Of a stretch of DNA of 64,000 nt, positions 10,328 through 20,871 are shown in pieces. A model generated the notes under the pieces. That model had not been told where the DNA came from. It searched no databases and saw only the letters and a program-made list of their open reading frames with translations. How positions within the stretch are numbered: the first letter of the stretch is position 1; each line of letters starts with the position of its first letter. The position numbers and the translations under genes are program-made. Location: assembly GCA_033296885.1 (NCBI GenBank), contig MU863913.1, positions 62,001 to 126,000 of the forward strand. The letters are read 5' to 3'. Source of the DNA: Triangularia verruculosa (Eukaryota > Ascomycota > Sordariomycetes > Sordariales > Podosporaceae).

Positions 10328-11941
10328 ATGGCGTACGGTATCCGCCGTCTCTCTTACACTTTTGCCTTCTTAGGGAGCATCGTTTTTGTCCTATGGGCTG
10401 TTCCCCGCGCCATCAAACCCACACAGCCCGACGAGAACGAACTCGAGCGAGACAAGAAATGGATCGATTCCTCGCCCAACTTTCTCGACCGTCAGGTCTG
10501 TCGATGGCTGGGTCTGTGCGGGATACAGCACATACGCTGGGACGCCCCGGCCTTGTCGCATGGCATGGGAGAAGCTGTCATGGATGAATTACGAAAGCTG
10601 GCTCTGGCATGGGAAGGTGGGGAGAGCATAGAGAATACTTGGGAACAGGAAGACGGCTGGATGGAGGCTGATCTCAAAAAGCGAGGAGTGAAGGCGAAAG
10701 TGGTTCAGAATGGTGCGGTGCCCGATTATGTTTTGGACAACGCCCCTCTGGTCCACTTGTTTTCCGGCGAGCACTTTTGGCCGTCAGATATTGCAGAGCA
10801 CATCAAGCACTTGAAGGCCATGTCCTCATGGGAAGGCGACCTTGGGGAAAAGGAACTGACATTGGATACTCTTGGGCGCTTGAACAGGGAGAATGGGACG
10901 GTGTTCCTGACCAGCTTGGATGATGTGGAGAGCAGGCCCGATTGGTTGCATAGCCAAGTGGGCATTCCAGCCCCTTTCGACGACGACGGTGATGATAATG
11001 AAGACGGCAATGGCCACGATGGAGCCGACCGGGGCTCACATGGAGACCAGCCCGGTAGAGCAGACGACGGGACGACTTGGTGGGATGTAGACAAGCAGCA
11101 TCCACCGCACCGCATAGTTGCGCCCAAGAACCTGGACAGGGGCTTGCGAAGGAGACGAAGTGCATCGACCCAACGGCCAATGGTTGGAAACTTGCCTGAC
11201 AAGGGTAAGCCAGCTTCTAATGGCTACTCCAAAGCGCCTGCGGTCCTTGTTCTTGTCGACAAAGGCGCTGGCATTTTGGATGCGTTTTGGTTCTTCTTCT
11301 ACAGCTACAACCTGGGGCAAACCGTTCTCAACATCAGGTTTGGCAATCATGTCGGCGACTGGGAGCACTGCATGGTCCGATTCCAGAATGGGATTCCAAG
11401 GGCCATGTTTCTCAGCGAGCACGCTGGTGGGAAGGCGTACACTTGGCACGCAATGCAAAAGCGGCCTCAGAAGAATGGCAAGCCTGCTCGGCCTGTTATT
11501 TACTCGGCTGTTGGAAGCCATGCCATGTATGCCAACCCAGGTCTCCATCCATACGTCTTGCCATTCAAGATGCTCAAGGACATCACCGACAGCGGCCCTC
11601 TCTGGGATCCTGCACTCAACAATTACGCCTACTGGTATGACTACGAGCTAGACCACCAAGAATCAGAGACAGTCCCGGCAGGCAAGGACCGAACAAGCCT
11701 GCAGCCCGCGTCGTCGAATCCAGACGCGCCGACTTCCTGGTTTCACTTTGATGGGTACTGGGGTGATGACGTCTACCCGCTTAGTGACGAGCGGCAATGG
11801 CGGCTCTTTGGCGAGTATCACTATATTACGGGGCCTTTGGGTCCAAAATGGAAGTTTCTAGAGCGAAGAAAGGTGTGCCAGACAGAAAAGTGCACCATCA
11901 TCGACAGCATCGAGGCCGGCAAGAAGTCGGCTTGGTACTAA
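10328..11941 (+). CDS. VPS62: Vacuolar protein sorting-associated protein 62-like
   Basis: Single exon, 537 aa. An N-terminal hydrophobic segment (about residues 10-29, YTFAFLGSIVFVLWAV) should act as a signal anchor. The body fits the Vps62/DUF946 family: PDYVLDNAPLVHLFSGEHFWPSDIAEH, the long FWFFFYSYNLGQTV strand, NHVGDWEHCMVRFQNG, SEHAGG, and YSAVGSHAMYANPGLHPYV. Between residues ~216 and 295 is an acidic then basic low-complexity insert. In yeast the gene was found through vacuolar protein sorting and cytoplasm-to-vacuole targeting screens; molecular activity is unknown. It also resembles plant and fungal secreted DUF946 proteins. Confidence 0.85.
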   Translation: MAYGIRRLSYTFAFLGSIVFVLWAVPRAIKPTQPDENELERDKKWIDSSPNFLDRQVCRWLGLCGIQHIRWDAPALSHGMGEAVMDELRKLALAWEGGESIENTWEQEDGWMEADLKKRGVKAKVVQNGAVPDYVLDNAPLVHLFSGEHFWPSDIAEHIKHLKAMSSWEGDLGEKELTLDTLGRLNRENGTVFLTSLDDVESRPDWLHSQVGIPAPFDDDGDDNEDGNGHDGADRGSHGDQPGRADDGTTWWDVDKQHPPHRIVAPKNLDRGLRRRRSASTQRPMVGNLPDKGKPASNGYSKAPAVLVLVDKGAGILDAFWFFFYSYNLGQTVLNIRFGNHVGDWEHCMVRFQNGIPRAMFLSEHAGGKAYTWHAMQKRPQKNGKPARPVIYSAVGSHAMYANPGLHPYVLPFKMLKDITDSGPLWDPALNNYAYWYDYELDHQESETVPAGKDRTSLQPASSNPDAPTSWFHFDGYWGDDVYPLSDERQWRLFGEYHYITGPLGPKWKFLERRKVCQTEKCTIIDSIEAGKKSAWY

Positions 11942-12079
11942 GGTACCTAGAAGAGACAGGATGTAGGCGTTGCTTGATACCCCCAGTGGTGGTTGTGCTT
12001 TTAATTAGTTTGTTGAACTGATAGAGGTAGATCTTTGTTTATGTGCTATGATCAATATGGATACGAAGATGTCTTGTGT

Positions 12080-13495
12080 TCAGCACCCATGCCACTCGCA
12101 TCCACCACAACTACACTGCCCAAACCTCTTCTTCTTGTCCGCCTCCGAGTGATGCACATAGGACTCCACCAACGCTATGAGCGGCAGCAGCAACAGCACA
12201 ATGGGTATTAGCTGTCCATAGGCCAACCTATTTTCGGCCTGCCTGTGCTCCGATTCCATCTCTGCCTGTCCCCATCTCCTGTCTGCGGAGATCCAATAGC
12301 ACCCCAGCGCAAACCAGACCATCATCTCGGCCACATCGAAGATATCTGATCCCAACACATTAAAAAACCAAAACAGGAGCATCCTGCTTGTCGACATCAC
12401 AATGCCGACAATGCCTTGCTTGAGCCTCGGCACAGGTGGCTTGTTGTCGGGAGTGAGGATACGGCTTCTCACATGGTCTAGCCAGTACTTCCTTGCCGTC
12501 ACCGATAACTCCAGCATGTGGGTCGAGTACCCGTAGACGATGAGCACCGTGTTGACGGCAACCCAGGTCTCGGGGTCACCTCCCCACGGGTAGGTAAGCG
12601 TGCACTTTGTCGGGCAGGCCATGATGCTGTACCAGCACTCGTATCCCCCAAGCATGGTCGCCCAGAGGAGAAGACCTGCAAAAATTACCATCAGAATCAA
12701 CCGAATGGCCAGTGGAAGACGAACGATCCACGTTCGTCTATGGGTTGGTCGGTGGCCCTTTTTGGCCGAGATGCGCGGGTGGTATCGCAGCACCAGCAAC
12801 GATGAGAGGTGGGTGGTGGAGGAGAACCAAGCCAAATCAGCGGCGATGGTGAAGTGATAGACCGTCATTGGCTCATCGTGATCGCTGCGGTATACCGACG
12901 CGAGTGCGCCGACCAGGACGGCAAGGCCGGTGACCAGCTGCGTATCAGATAGGGAGATGACGAGATCGGTGGCGCAGGCGGACAAGACGGGAATGTTGGC
13001 CCCAAGGGAGTGCAGGAAAGAAACCAGAGGCCGGGCGACGTGTTGGCGGGAGAAGTAGTTGATCTTGTTGAGTGTGGGAGGGAACGAACGGGAAGACGGA
13101 GGCGGCCAGGTTCCATCACGAGACAGAGGGCCGTTGGTGCGGGTGAGGAGAAGGGCAAAAACTGTGGATATGACGCTGAGGAAGGCGGTGACGATGAAGG
13201 CAAGTATCACCTAGAGAAGAATCGACATTCTAGTCAGACACTCGACGAACAGAAAAGCAATCGACGGGTTCAAGCTTACACCTATCCCGGCAACCTCGGG
13301 GTCTGCCTTGAGGCGCGGGCATACACAGTTCTGGCTGTCAAAGTTGAGACAGGTGAATTCATGTTCATGTATCCAGTATGGGATCCCAAGATTCGAATTC
13401 CAGCAGTACAGCGTGCCGTTTACGTGGGTGTTGACTGGTTGATTGGGAAGATCCGACCAACTGCACTCCGGTGTCTGCGTTCGCGAGAGGAACAT
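12080..13495 (-). CDS. Polytopic membrane protein, unknown function
   Basis: Exon 1 13495-13280, intron 13279-13211 (GTAAGC..CTGAC..CTCTAG), exon 2 13210-12080; ~448 aa. The N-terminal segment before the first helix is Cys-rich with one N-glycosylation motif (NGTLYCW..FTCLNF..NCVCP), suggesting an external or lumenal domain. It is followed by about seven hydrophobic helices: ILAFIVTAFLSVISTVFALLL, TGLAVLVGALAS, YHFTIAADLAWFSS, LAIRLILMVIFAGLLLWATML, VAVNTVLIVYGYS, MLLFWFFNVLG and LIPIVLLLLPLIAL. A short tail ends in CSCGGCEWHGC. The topology resembles uncharacterised fungal 7-TM receptor-like proteins, but no receptor signature was recognised. The start is uncertain: the first Met of the open frame is used, and a short upstream exon is possible. 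Confidence 0.72.
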
Positions 13496-13870
13496 GTTGC
13501 TCGAAACTGTTTTGGACCAACAGACGATGCAAGACAGGACTGGGCAACCCCTCTTTTCATGTCAATTGCACTGGAATTTGAAGGCATGACGGATTCGGAA
13601 GTGATTCAGGGGCGAGTTCGGGGGGTTCAAAAGGGTTAGGGTCCAGCCACTCCAGTCCCCTTTTTCCCTCCTCACATGCACACAGTAAGGTATATGAGTT
13701 CACCCATGTATTGAGAACCAGCTCAATGCATTAATCTACCTGAATCTAGTACCTTTCTATCACAACTCCCCTGCAAAGCAAACTGAGCCACCAGCAGCTC
13801 CGATGAACACCAGACTGCACCACTTTACCGTTTACACTATGGTAGAAATAGAGAATGGAATGTCAGAGTA

Positions 13871-15319
13871 TTATTTGTTAGCAGCGACGGCAACCTTGGC
13901 CACCTTTTGGGCAGCCATGATAGCACCTGGGCCTTGGAGTCCGGGGATCGCCGCAGGAAGCTTTCCCGGTGCACTCCTTTTAGTTGGAACGGGCTTGCCA
14001 GTCTTTGTCGGTGTTCCAGCAGGTGTGCTCTCCTTGCCCTTGGTGGGAGTCTCCGTGCCGCAAGATCTACCCGGCTGCTTGCCGAGCTTGGCAGGACTGA
14101 CGTTTGGACCGGCGGGTGTCTTACCGCCCACAGCACCATAACTGTCCTTGAGCTTCTCCAGAAAGGTCAATACATTCTGCTTGAGTGCTCCGGCGCGGAC
14201 AAGGGCCTCGCACGACTCGAGAATCCAAGTCTTGTCGTCCTTGCGCTTAATCTGAGCAGCTATTCTGTCCATGGCCATCTCGGAGGCGCTCTCCTTCACG
14301 GGGGCACACTCGGTGACTGTGGGAGGCTTCACACCAAAGGCGGTCGTCTCAAAGGGGGCCTCTGCCTTGGCAGCTTTGTTGGCGCCGAACATGTCCTCGT
14401 CCCACCAGCGCTTCTCGACCCACTGAAGCTTGATCAGCTCCAGTGACTTGGTTCCCGCGGCAGATTTGAGCTTGTCAACGGTGGTCTTGCGGGTCAGCTT
14501 GACCGTAAATCCCTTGGTGATGGTGCCCTCAGCGTGCATGGTCATGCCGGTGCTGGCTTCGGTAGGGTGGTGGACAAACCAGAACCAATCTTGACCGTTG
14601 TTCTTGACCGCAAGGGACATGAGCAAGTCGCCAGCCTTGGGAGCCTTCGGCGCCACTACGGGGTTCTTGGGCTTGGGGCCGGTAGGCTTGACTCTATCAG
14701 AAGGAGCATCATCGTCACGGCCAGGGCGGTTCGGGATACAATCGATGACTTTTGAAGTGGTGTCGAGGATTTGGTCAATCAGCTCCTCCCTGTCCTCACG
14801 GTCACGGGTAGGCTTCTTGTTCTTGTTGTTGTCGTTCTTGGGTTGAGGCTTATTGTCCTCCTTCTTCTGCTGGCCGGGCTTGTTATCATCCTTTTTCTGC
14901 TGGTCGGGCTCGCTTCCGTCCTTCTTGGGCTCGGGCTTGCTTCCTTCCTTCTTGGGCTCGGGCTTCATATCGTCCTTCTTGGGCTCGGGCTTCTTCTCCT
15001 CCTTTCTGGGCTGACCCGGCTTCTGCTCCTCTTTTTTGGGCTCGGGCTTCTTCTCCTCCTTCTTGGGCTCGGGCTTCTTCTCCTCCTTCTTGGGCTCGGG
15101 CTTCTTCTCTTCCTTCTTGGGCTCGAGCTTCTTGTCGTCTTTGGGCTTGGGTGGGTTGTTCTGCTTGGGAGGCTGCGGCTTGGGGGCAGGAGCCTTGGTG
15201 GCAGCTTTACCAGCGTTCCTAGCGGCGCCTTGAGCAGCCGCTTTCCCAATCGCTGGAGCCGCCGCTCGGGCGCCAGCAGTAATGGCGGGAACGGCCAGAG
15301 CTAGAAGCGGCAATGGCAT
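13871..15319 (-). CDS. Lys/Pro/Glu tandem-repeat protein with unknown W/H/C domain
   Basis: Single exon, 482 aa. Residues 1-40 are alanine-rich and hydrophobic at the start (MPLPLLALAVPAITAG), possibly a signal or targeting segment. Residues ~64-158 hold about ten copies of a nine-residue unit of the PEPKKEEKK type that decay toward the C-terminal side. Residues ~231-395 look globular: GDLLMSLAV, DWFWFVHHP, MTMHAEGTI, LQWVEKRWW, and a helix TWILESCEALVRAG. The tail is again Pro/Lys/Thr-rich. I do not recognise the globular domain. The order W-x-W..H-x-x-x..HAEG..C-x-A-L resembles uncharacterised fungal small domains with conserved His and Cys, but that is only an impression. Confidence 0.75.
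   Translation of the reverse strand: MPLPLLALAVPAITAGARAAAPAIGKAAAQGAARNAGKAATKAPAPKPQPPKQNNPPKPKDDKKLEPKKEEKKPEPKKEEKKPEPKKEEKKPEPKKEEQKPGQPRKEEKKPEPKKDDMKPEPKKEGSKPEPKKDGSEPDQQKKDDNKPGQQKKEDNKPQPKNDNNKNKKPTRDREDREELIDQILDTTSKVIDCIPNRPGRDDDAPSDRVKPTGPKPKNPVVAPKAPKAGDLLMSLAVKNNGQDWFWFVHHPTEASTGMTMHAEGTITKGFTVKLTRKTTVDKLKSAAGTKSLELIKLQWVEKRWWDEDMFGANKAAKAEAPFETTAFGVKPPTVTECAPVKESASEMAMDRIAAQIKRKDDKTWILESCEALVRAGALKQNVLTFLEKLKDSYGAVGGKTPAGPNVSPAKLGKQPGRSCGTETPTKGKESTPAGTPTKTGKPVPTKRSAPGKLPAAIPGLQGPGAIMAAQKVAKVAVAANK
14846..15130 (-). repeat. 27-nt coding tandem repeat (9-aa PEPKKEEKK units)
   Basis: About ten head-to-tail 27-nt units, nearly identical between ~15030 and 15125 and diverging toward 14850. 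Read on the minus strand each encodes a K/P/E nonamer. Near-identical DNA in the central copies indicates recent unit duplication rather than purely protein-level constraint. Confidence 0.85.
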
Positions 15320-17285
15320 GATGGTTTAAGAGGTAGGTTACTGAATTTATTGGAGAGACTTCGAGGGTATTCCAGCCGGCGGTAAAGTACACAGTGAGAT
15401 GGAGAGGAGGGCGTGTGAAGTATAAAGAAGTCAGCGGATGGTGGATGTTTCGTTGAAGTTCTCGTGCCTCCTTGTCGTCACCATGATCGAGACTTATATA
15501 TAACATGCCAAGTCCGGATATGGACATAGTATTGTACACACACCAGTTTGCCAAATATGGACAGGACAGATTGAAAAGAATGGTCCACGTTCCAGGACCT
15601 GTAACAGACTCAAGGCCAACGGTGGTGATGCACGCGGCCCTTTCAGTGAGGCCCAGCAAGCCCGAATCTCAAAGATGTAAAAATGCTACGGCTTACGCAA
15701 GTTCTTTGCTCTCCTGAGACGGCGTCAGGCATTCGTGTTGCAAGTAGCCACAAGGTACGTCCTTTTTTTTATTCGGGGCACGTAAAGTAGAATGTATTAC
15801 TTGGTTTGAAAGGTAGCGCTGGCGGCTACAGGCAATATGAGGTATTTCAAAAAAGCAATTTCCAAGCGGTAATTAGGTAGGTAGCATTTCTCTCAGCTCA
15901 CGACGGGATCTTGAAGATGGTGAGTCGCGTACCGTTCAGGCTGTGACAAAACAGGGGTCTAGCGGAAGGCTGCTTGCGCCACTCTTGGCCATATATCTCC
16001 CGTTGACGATCCGTAGTGCCGCACCAATACATACCTTTTTTAACTCCTTGCATCGTCTCGTCCCATCTTTCTTGTATATTTAGCGTAAGCTGACCACATC
16101 TTCCCCTTTCTTCCTTCCATTTCCCCATCGGGGTCTTGCTCGACCGCCGTCAAAACACTGGCTTGAACCAAAGAACATCAAATACCTACATTGCGGACCT
16201 CGACGATGCTCTGCCATCACAATCCCGCTAAACTTAGTAACGCTTCGTGATATCCCTTGTAAGGGGGCTATCCCACGTGGCAGCCAGGCCCAGCATACAT
16301 GAGACCAAAAGAACCTTGCATCACCCCCAACATTGAGGCTCAGACGGTACCAATCCTCTTCAATCCCTAGCCAAGCTCGATAAGACTGCTCGGATGAGCC
16401 ATTTAGTTGGAGGCACTCACCGAGCTGGGTTAGGTACCTAGGTCGGCCCCAATTCTTACACTCTTAGCTGAACCGTATGTTGGCTAGTCAGTTTCGGCAC
16501 AGCCCGCAACAATGCAGACCAGACTCCAACTGCACTTGCGGCCCACATCTCTCAATTCTACCAGCACTGGTCCCAACTCCGGGAAAGAGATATGCGATCA
16601 AAACTGAGAGGCTGAGAGTCAGCTTCCATTTACCTCTGCGGTGACCATGTGAAAAGCTGTTGTGGCGTTGTGAAAGGTTGGCTGTATGAGGCCGGCCACA
16701 TCCTAGTCTCTAACAGGGGGTTGAAAACAACAGTCCAACAGCATGACCACCACCTCCGTAAAGGCCTTTTCCTTTTTCGGGCATTGCTGGCGGGCTGCGT
16801 TCCATTTGAGTTGACAACATCAATTTGAGGGGACGATGGGCGCTTGTATCTTCTCTTGTAGGTCAGCAACGGACGCAAACGGCGCATAAGGCATAATCCC
16901 TAGGAATGTTTGATTTCTGTCCTGTCCTATTTATACTGTCTTTTTTTCGCCCTGGAGGCTGATCACGACGGACCACCTTTTCTCTCAAAGTCACTGATTG
17001 CCCCGAGTGACACCTTTCCCACGAACTGGAACCCCTATCAACGCCCCATTGGACCATTCCGATACCCTAACCCAAAACAGCATTGTGTTCGTATGAGGTC
17101 ATACCAATCAAACACTCCATGTAAAAAGTCAAGGCAACAATGATTCAGGTATCTGCCCGCGTAATTAAACCTCTTGCCTTCCTGCCTGCCGCTAAAAGAT
17201 ACCGGATATCATCATATACTAGCCGACTCAGATCGCGAAAAAGACACAGAACGCCGGAAAACAAAAGAACAAAAATATAAAATTA
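15320..17285. other. Intergenic, nearly 2 kb, no gene seen
   Basis: Lies between the 5' end of the repeat-protein gene and the 3' end of the histidine kinase. TATATATA at about 15495-15503 is a candidate TATA box ~180 nt upstream of the leftward gene. A GGTACCTAGG palindrome lies near 16434-16443. Short open frames exist but none shows recognisable protein character. Confidence 0.5.
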
Positions 17286-19859
17286 TCATGGTTGGAGTGT
17301 GGAGTCATCCCCATGTATGACATCGGCAGCCCCATGGTTCGAGTCGAATGGTGGATCTAAAGGTGTGGTGGCTGTTGTGCCATTGGCGCTGGTCCCTGTG
17401 TCTCCACCGCTATCGGCAGCTTCTGCGGAGGTGTGAGAGCCCTGAGCGGGCGGGATGGTGATCATGTCGGTGGCTGTGATGCCCATGCCCAGCGATGAGT
17501 CCAGAAGTTCGAGCTGTACCGGGGGCAATAGTGGCTCAAACCGAGGTGACGACACCACGCTGCTGGTTTGGTGGTGTTCTATCAATGGAGTAGGATGGAC
17601 GCCAACAATGGTATCGTCTGACGACTGCGTCCCATGTGGCTCGAGAGCGCGGACGTCTTCCGCACTCTTGTCGGATACGTCTGGCAACCCGCTCGCGCTG
17701 CGTTTCCCTTCTCCTTCGTTTTGGATACTTAGTGAGAGCTGTTGCAGGCGTTCGGCTACGTGACCTTTTGGGCCAAGAGTCAAGGCCTCGTAGCCCCTTA
17801 GCTTATTCATTTGCTCGTCAAAGGCTTTCCTATAGTCCTTCATATGCAGGAGCCACTTTCCCAAAACCTTGATGAGGTACTTCTTATCCACAGGTTTGGG
17901 AATGTAGTCGTTCATGCCGTGTTCAAGGCAGCGCTCTCTATCGCCCTTGAGTGCATAGGCCGTCATGGCGACGATTGGTACCTGAATTCCTACGTCTCGA
18001 ATCGCCCTAGAAGCTTGATGACCATCCATAATGGGCATGTTGATGTCCATCAAAACGATATCGTAGGCCGCAGGCTTACTACGCACCATATTGACCGCCT
18101 CGGACCCATTGGAGGCTAGAGCCGTGTTCTTGAAGCCAAGAGATCTCAGCATCACCAGCATTACAGTCTGATTTATGACATTGTCTTCGACCAACAACAA
18201 ACTCTTGATGGGGGCAACTTCTGCCAGCTCTTGGCGCAGCTTGACCACATCTGCCTCGGGCAAGGCCAAAATAGCATCCCCCTTCCGGATCAGCTTGCTC
18301 TTCCAGTCTTGAATCTGCTCCAGACTCTTGATCTTTTTGAACCGGGCGGTGAACCAGAATATGCTGCCATGGCGTTCGGGGTTGGGTCGATAGCCAATGC
18401 TGCCTCCCATCAGCTCGGCCAGCGACTTGGCAATTGACAAGCCAAGGCCTGTTCCCTTGTACTGTTTCGTCGTGGTGGCATCGAATTGGGTGAAGGGCGT
18501 GAAAAGACCCGCAGCAGCGGCCTCGGGGATACCAATGCCGGTATCCGTCACTTCGGTCATGACCACATAACTGTCGTGATCCTCCCGCTGCACGCCAGCC
18601 CGAACCCGAATACTGCCCTTTTCTGTGAACTTGGCGGCGTTGCCAACAATGTTGTGAAGGATCTGGCGATATCTTAGCGGATCGCCCTGCACCGACCTGG
18701 GAAGGTCTGGCGCCAGGAACAGCTCAAAGTGCACAGAGGGAGGCAGAGTTGTCTGCACGCTTCGTACGACCAAGGTCACAATACTGGTGATGCCGACAAT
18801 ATCCGAGTGAATCGAAAAGCTTCCAGAAGCGAGCTTGGAATAATCCAGGATATCGTTGATGACCTGTAGCAGCACTTGACCGGACTCGTCCATGATGCCG
18901 ACAATGTCACGCTGGCGCGGTGAGAGGGTTGTGTCGAGGAGAAGAGCACAAGCCGAGAGCATGCCATGCATTGGGGTGCGAATCTCGTGGCTCATGTTTG
19001 CCAGAAAGTCCGACTTGAGCTTCTCGCTCTCCTCGTAGGCGGCGATCAACCGAGACTCGGCCGACTTGCGCTCCGTCAAATCCCTTGTCACCTTGCCAAA
19101 ACCCACGTGAACGCCGTCCTTGTACACGGCGGTGATGACGACGTTGGCCCAGAACCTACTGCCATCCTTTCGGTAGCGCCACCCCTCGTCTTCGACGCGT
19201 CCATCACGCATGCAAATCTCCAGCTCCATCTCGGGCTTCTTGCTGGCCAGATCCTCTTTGCCGTAGAAAACGGAGAAGTGCTTGCCCACGATCTCGTCGC
19301 GTCGGTAGCCTTTCAGCAGCTCAGCGCCAGTATTCCAGGTCGCAATGCGGCCTGTGGTGTCGAGGAGGAATATCGCATAATCCTTGACTGCCTGAACAAG
19401 AATGCGAAAAGCCTCGTCGGTGGAGAGACCGGGCTGGACCTCTTCGTCTTTGAGTAGGTTCAGCTCGCTCAATGGCCCTTCCTGCCATTCTGTGGCAATG
19501 GCCAACAGTTCATCGCCCTTGAAGAAGGGTATGACACGTGCCCTCCATGCAACAGAGCGCTTCGTGTTCATGGGCATGGACGTTCTCTCGGCGCGCGCGG
19601 CGATGGCATCATCAATGGCTGTGGTGAGAAACTTTAGGTGGATGGGCGAGGGCGACAGCTGCTGCTGCACAAAGGCAAGCAGTTCCTGGCCTACGCAGTC
19701 CTCGGTGGATAGGTGCCATTCGTCGAGGAATCGCGCAGAGGCCCTTGTGATGCGCCACGCGGGCGACAGGAGGAGTGAAGGCAGAGGTGAGAGGTCAAAG
19801 AGAAGGCCCAGGTCTGGATGGGAAGAGGCATTCCCACCGCCATCGAGGTGATGCATCAT
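17286..19859 (-). CDS. PAS-containing hybrid histidine kinase
   Basis: Single exon, 857 aa, cytosolic (no membrane segment). A PAS-like N-terminal region (~25-125) precedes a clear PAS/PAC domain (~150-265: DYAIFLLDTTGRIATWNTGAELLKGY.., GWRYRKDGSRFWANVVITAVYKDG). The HisKA H-box is FLANMSHEIRTPMHG with phospho-acceptor His ~291. The HATPase has N (HNIVGNAAKF ~405), G1 (DTGIGIPE ~439) and G2 (KGTGLGLSIA ~468) boxes. The receiver domain (~553-680) has LLLVEDN, phospho-acceptor Asp ~605 in IVLMDINMP, and KP at IPKPVD. It would pass phosphate through an Ypd1-type HPt protein to response regulators. All catalytic residues are present. The C-terminal ~170 residues are low complexity. It resembles TcsA-type fungal kinases; I do not assign the class firmly. 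Confidence 0.93.
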   Translation of the reverse strand: MMHHLDGGGNASSHPDLGLLFDLSPLPSLLLSPAWRITRASARFLDEWHLSTEDCVGQELLAFVQQQLSPSPIHLKFLTTAIDDAIAARAERTSMPMNTKRSVAWRARVIPFFKGDELLAIATEWQEGPLSELNLLKDEEVQPGLSTDEAFRILVQAVKDYAIFLLDTTGRIATWNTGAELLKGYRRDEIVGKHFSVFYGKEDLASKKPEMELEICMRDGRVEDEGWRYRKDGSRFWANVVITAVYKDGVHVGFGKVTRDLTERKSAESRLIAAYEESEKLKSDFLANMSHEIRTPMHGMLSACALLLDTTLSPRQRDIVGIMDESGQVLLQVINDILDYSKLASGSFSIHSDIVGITSIVTLVVRSVQTTLPPSVHFELFLAPDLPRSVQGDPLRYRQILHNIVGNAAKFTEKGSIRVRAGVQREDHDSYVVMTEVTDTGIGIPEAAAAGLFTPFTQFDATTTKQYKGTGLGLSIAKSLAELMGGSIGYRPNPERHGSIFWFTARFKKIKSLEQIQDWKSKLIRKGDAILALPEADVVKLRQELAEVAPIKSLLLVEDNVINQTVMLVMLRSLGFKNTALASNGSEAVNMVRSKPAAYDIVLMDINMPIMDGHQASRAIRDVGIQVPIVAMTAYALKGDRERCLEHGMNDYIPKPVDKKYLIKVLGKWLLHMKDYRKAFDEQMNKLRGYEALTLGPKGHVAERLQQLSLSIQNEGEGKRSASGLPDVSDKSAEDVRALEPHGTQSSDDTIVGVHPTPLIEHHQTSSVVSSPRFEPLLPPVQLELLDSSLGMGITATDMITIPPAQGSHTSAEAADSGGDTGTSANGTTATTPLDPPFDSNHGAADVIHGDDSTLQP

Positions 19860-20871
19860 GATCTGGGGACGGGTGGGAAGCGGACCAATGCGCCCGGGGC
19901 AGGCGGGCTACCGTGCCTAGCGGGCCGCTGGCGGCAGTCTGGAAACTGCTCGGGTAGTGCGGTCGACAGCACCGACGGGAGTACCTTATGGGGGAGTTGT
20001 ATGGAGAGCTGAAGGTGCAGAAATCGTACGATGGCAATGTTAGTCCCGCACAAGTAGCTCAGCCTCGGGGATCGACCAGGCACAGCTGGGCAAATAGTTT
20101 TCTGGTCGGTGCAGGAGTGCTAGGTAGGCTGGGTAGCAAAAGGGAACCTGGAAGAGCACGGGCGTGACGGGTAGCTGTTGAAGAGAACCTGAGCCCGCTC
20201 TCGCTCCATTCCGCGGCTCCCGTCCAGCTTCAGAGGCTCTCGCTCTTTCCTTATTGTTCCCCAATTTTCCGCAAGTCGGGGGCTGCCGCCTATGACATCA
20301 TTGTTACTCACCCGCGTCCCGCCCGCGTTGCTTCTTAAAGCTTAGTGCTGCACATTTCCAGCTAGCCCTGCCCGCAAAGTCAAGGCTTTCGGCTGAAATG
20401 GTCCGGCCCTCCCGCTTTGCATGCGACCACTTCCCCGTCCATGTCTTTGACCCCAAGGTCGCCCCCTGCCGCCTCCGTCCTTCCGGCCCCACACCGAGCT
20501 TTCCAGTTTTCTTCGCCCGGCGCTGGAGCCCGGAGAGGTGGGGTTCATGGGTCACTCCTGGTGGTTTGCGCTCAGACATGGCACATTTACCATGAGCTCA
20601 TCTTGACTTGTTCCGCTGTCTCGTGGTGTGCGGGGGCTGCCAGGCCGTGTCTTGTGCTGCGCTTTTACTTCGGATGGGATTAACGACAGCCAATCCAAGT
20701 TCATCCTATCGTCACAACGAGCACATTGCGCCCGAGAACAACAGCACGGGACAGCCAACATGACGACTACATCAACGAAGGGCAACGTCCCAGCAGACTT
20801 ATATAGCTGACGAATTATATCCAGCGTAGAGAGAACATTCTGTCTTTAACCTGCTATGCAGTCGAGGTTCC
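19860..20871. other. Divergent promoter, histidine kinase / small HSP
   Basis: About 1 kb between outward-facing starts. Contains a two-unit heat-shock element close to the rightward gene. No coding potential was recognised. Confidence 0.6.
20833..20840 (+). promoter_or_regulatory. Heat-shock element, two inverted units
   Basis: GAACATTC, i.e. nGAAnnTTCn, about 30 nt before the upstream start of the small heat-shock gene. Two inverted nGAAn units are the core bound by Hsf1; a strong HSE usually has three, and the third unit here is poor. Position this close to the start means it may lie in or next to the leader. Confidence 0.45.

Noticed and set aside
14846..15130. Regular ~27-nt repeat that could suggest a CRISPR-like array
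   Set aside because: No spacers; units are contiguous, in frame and encode a K/P/E peptide.
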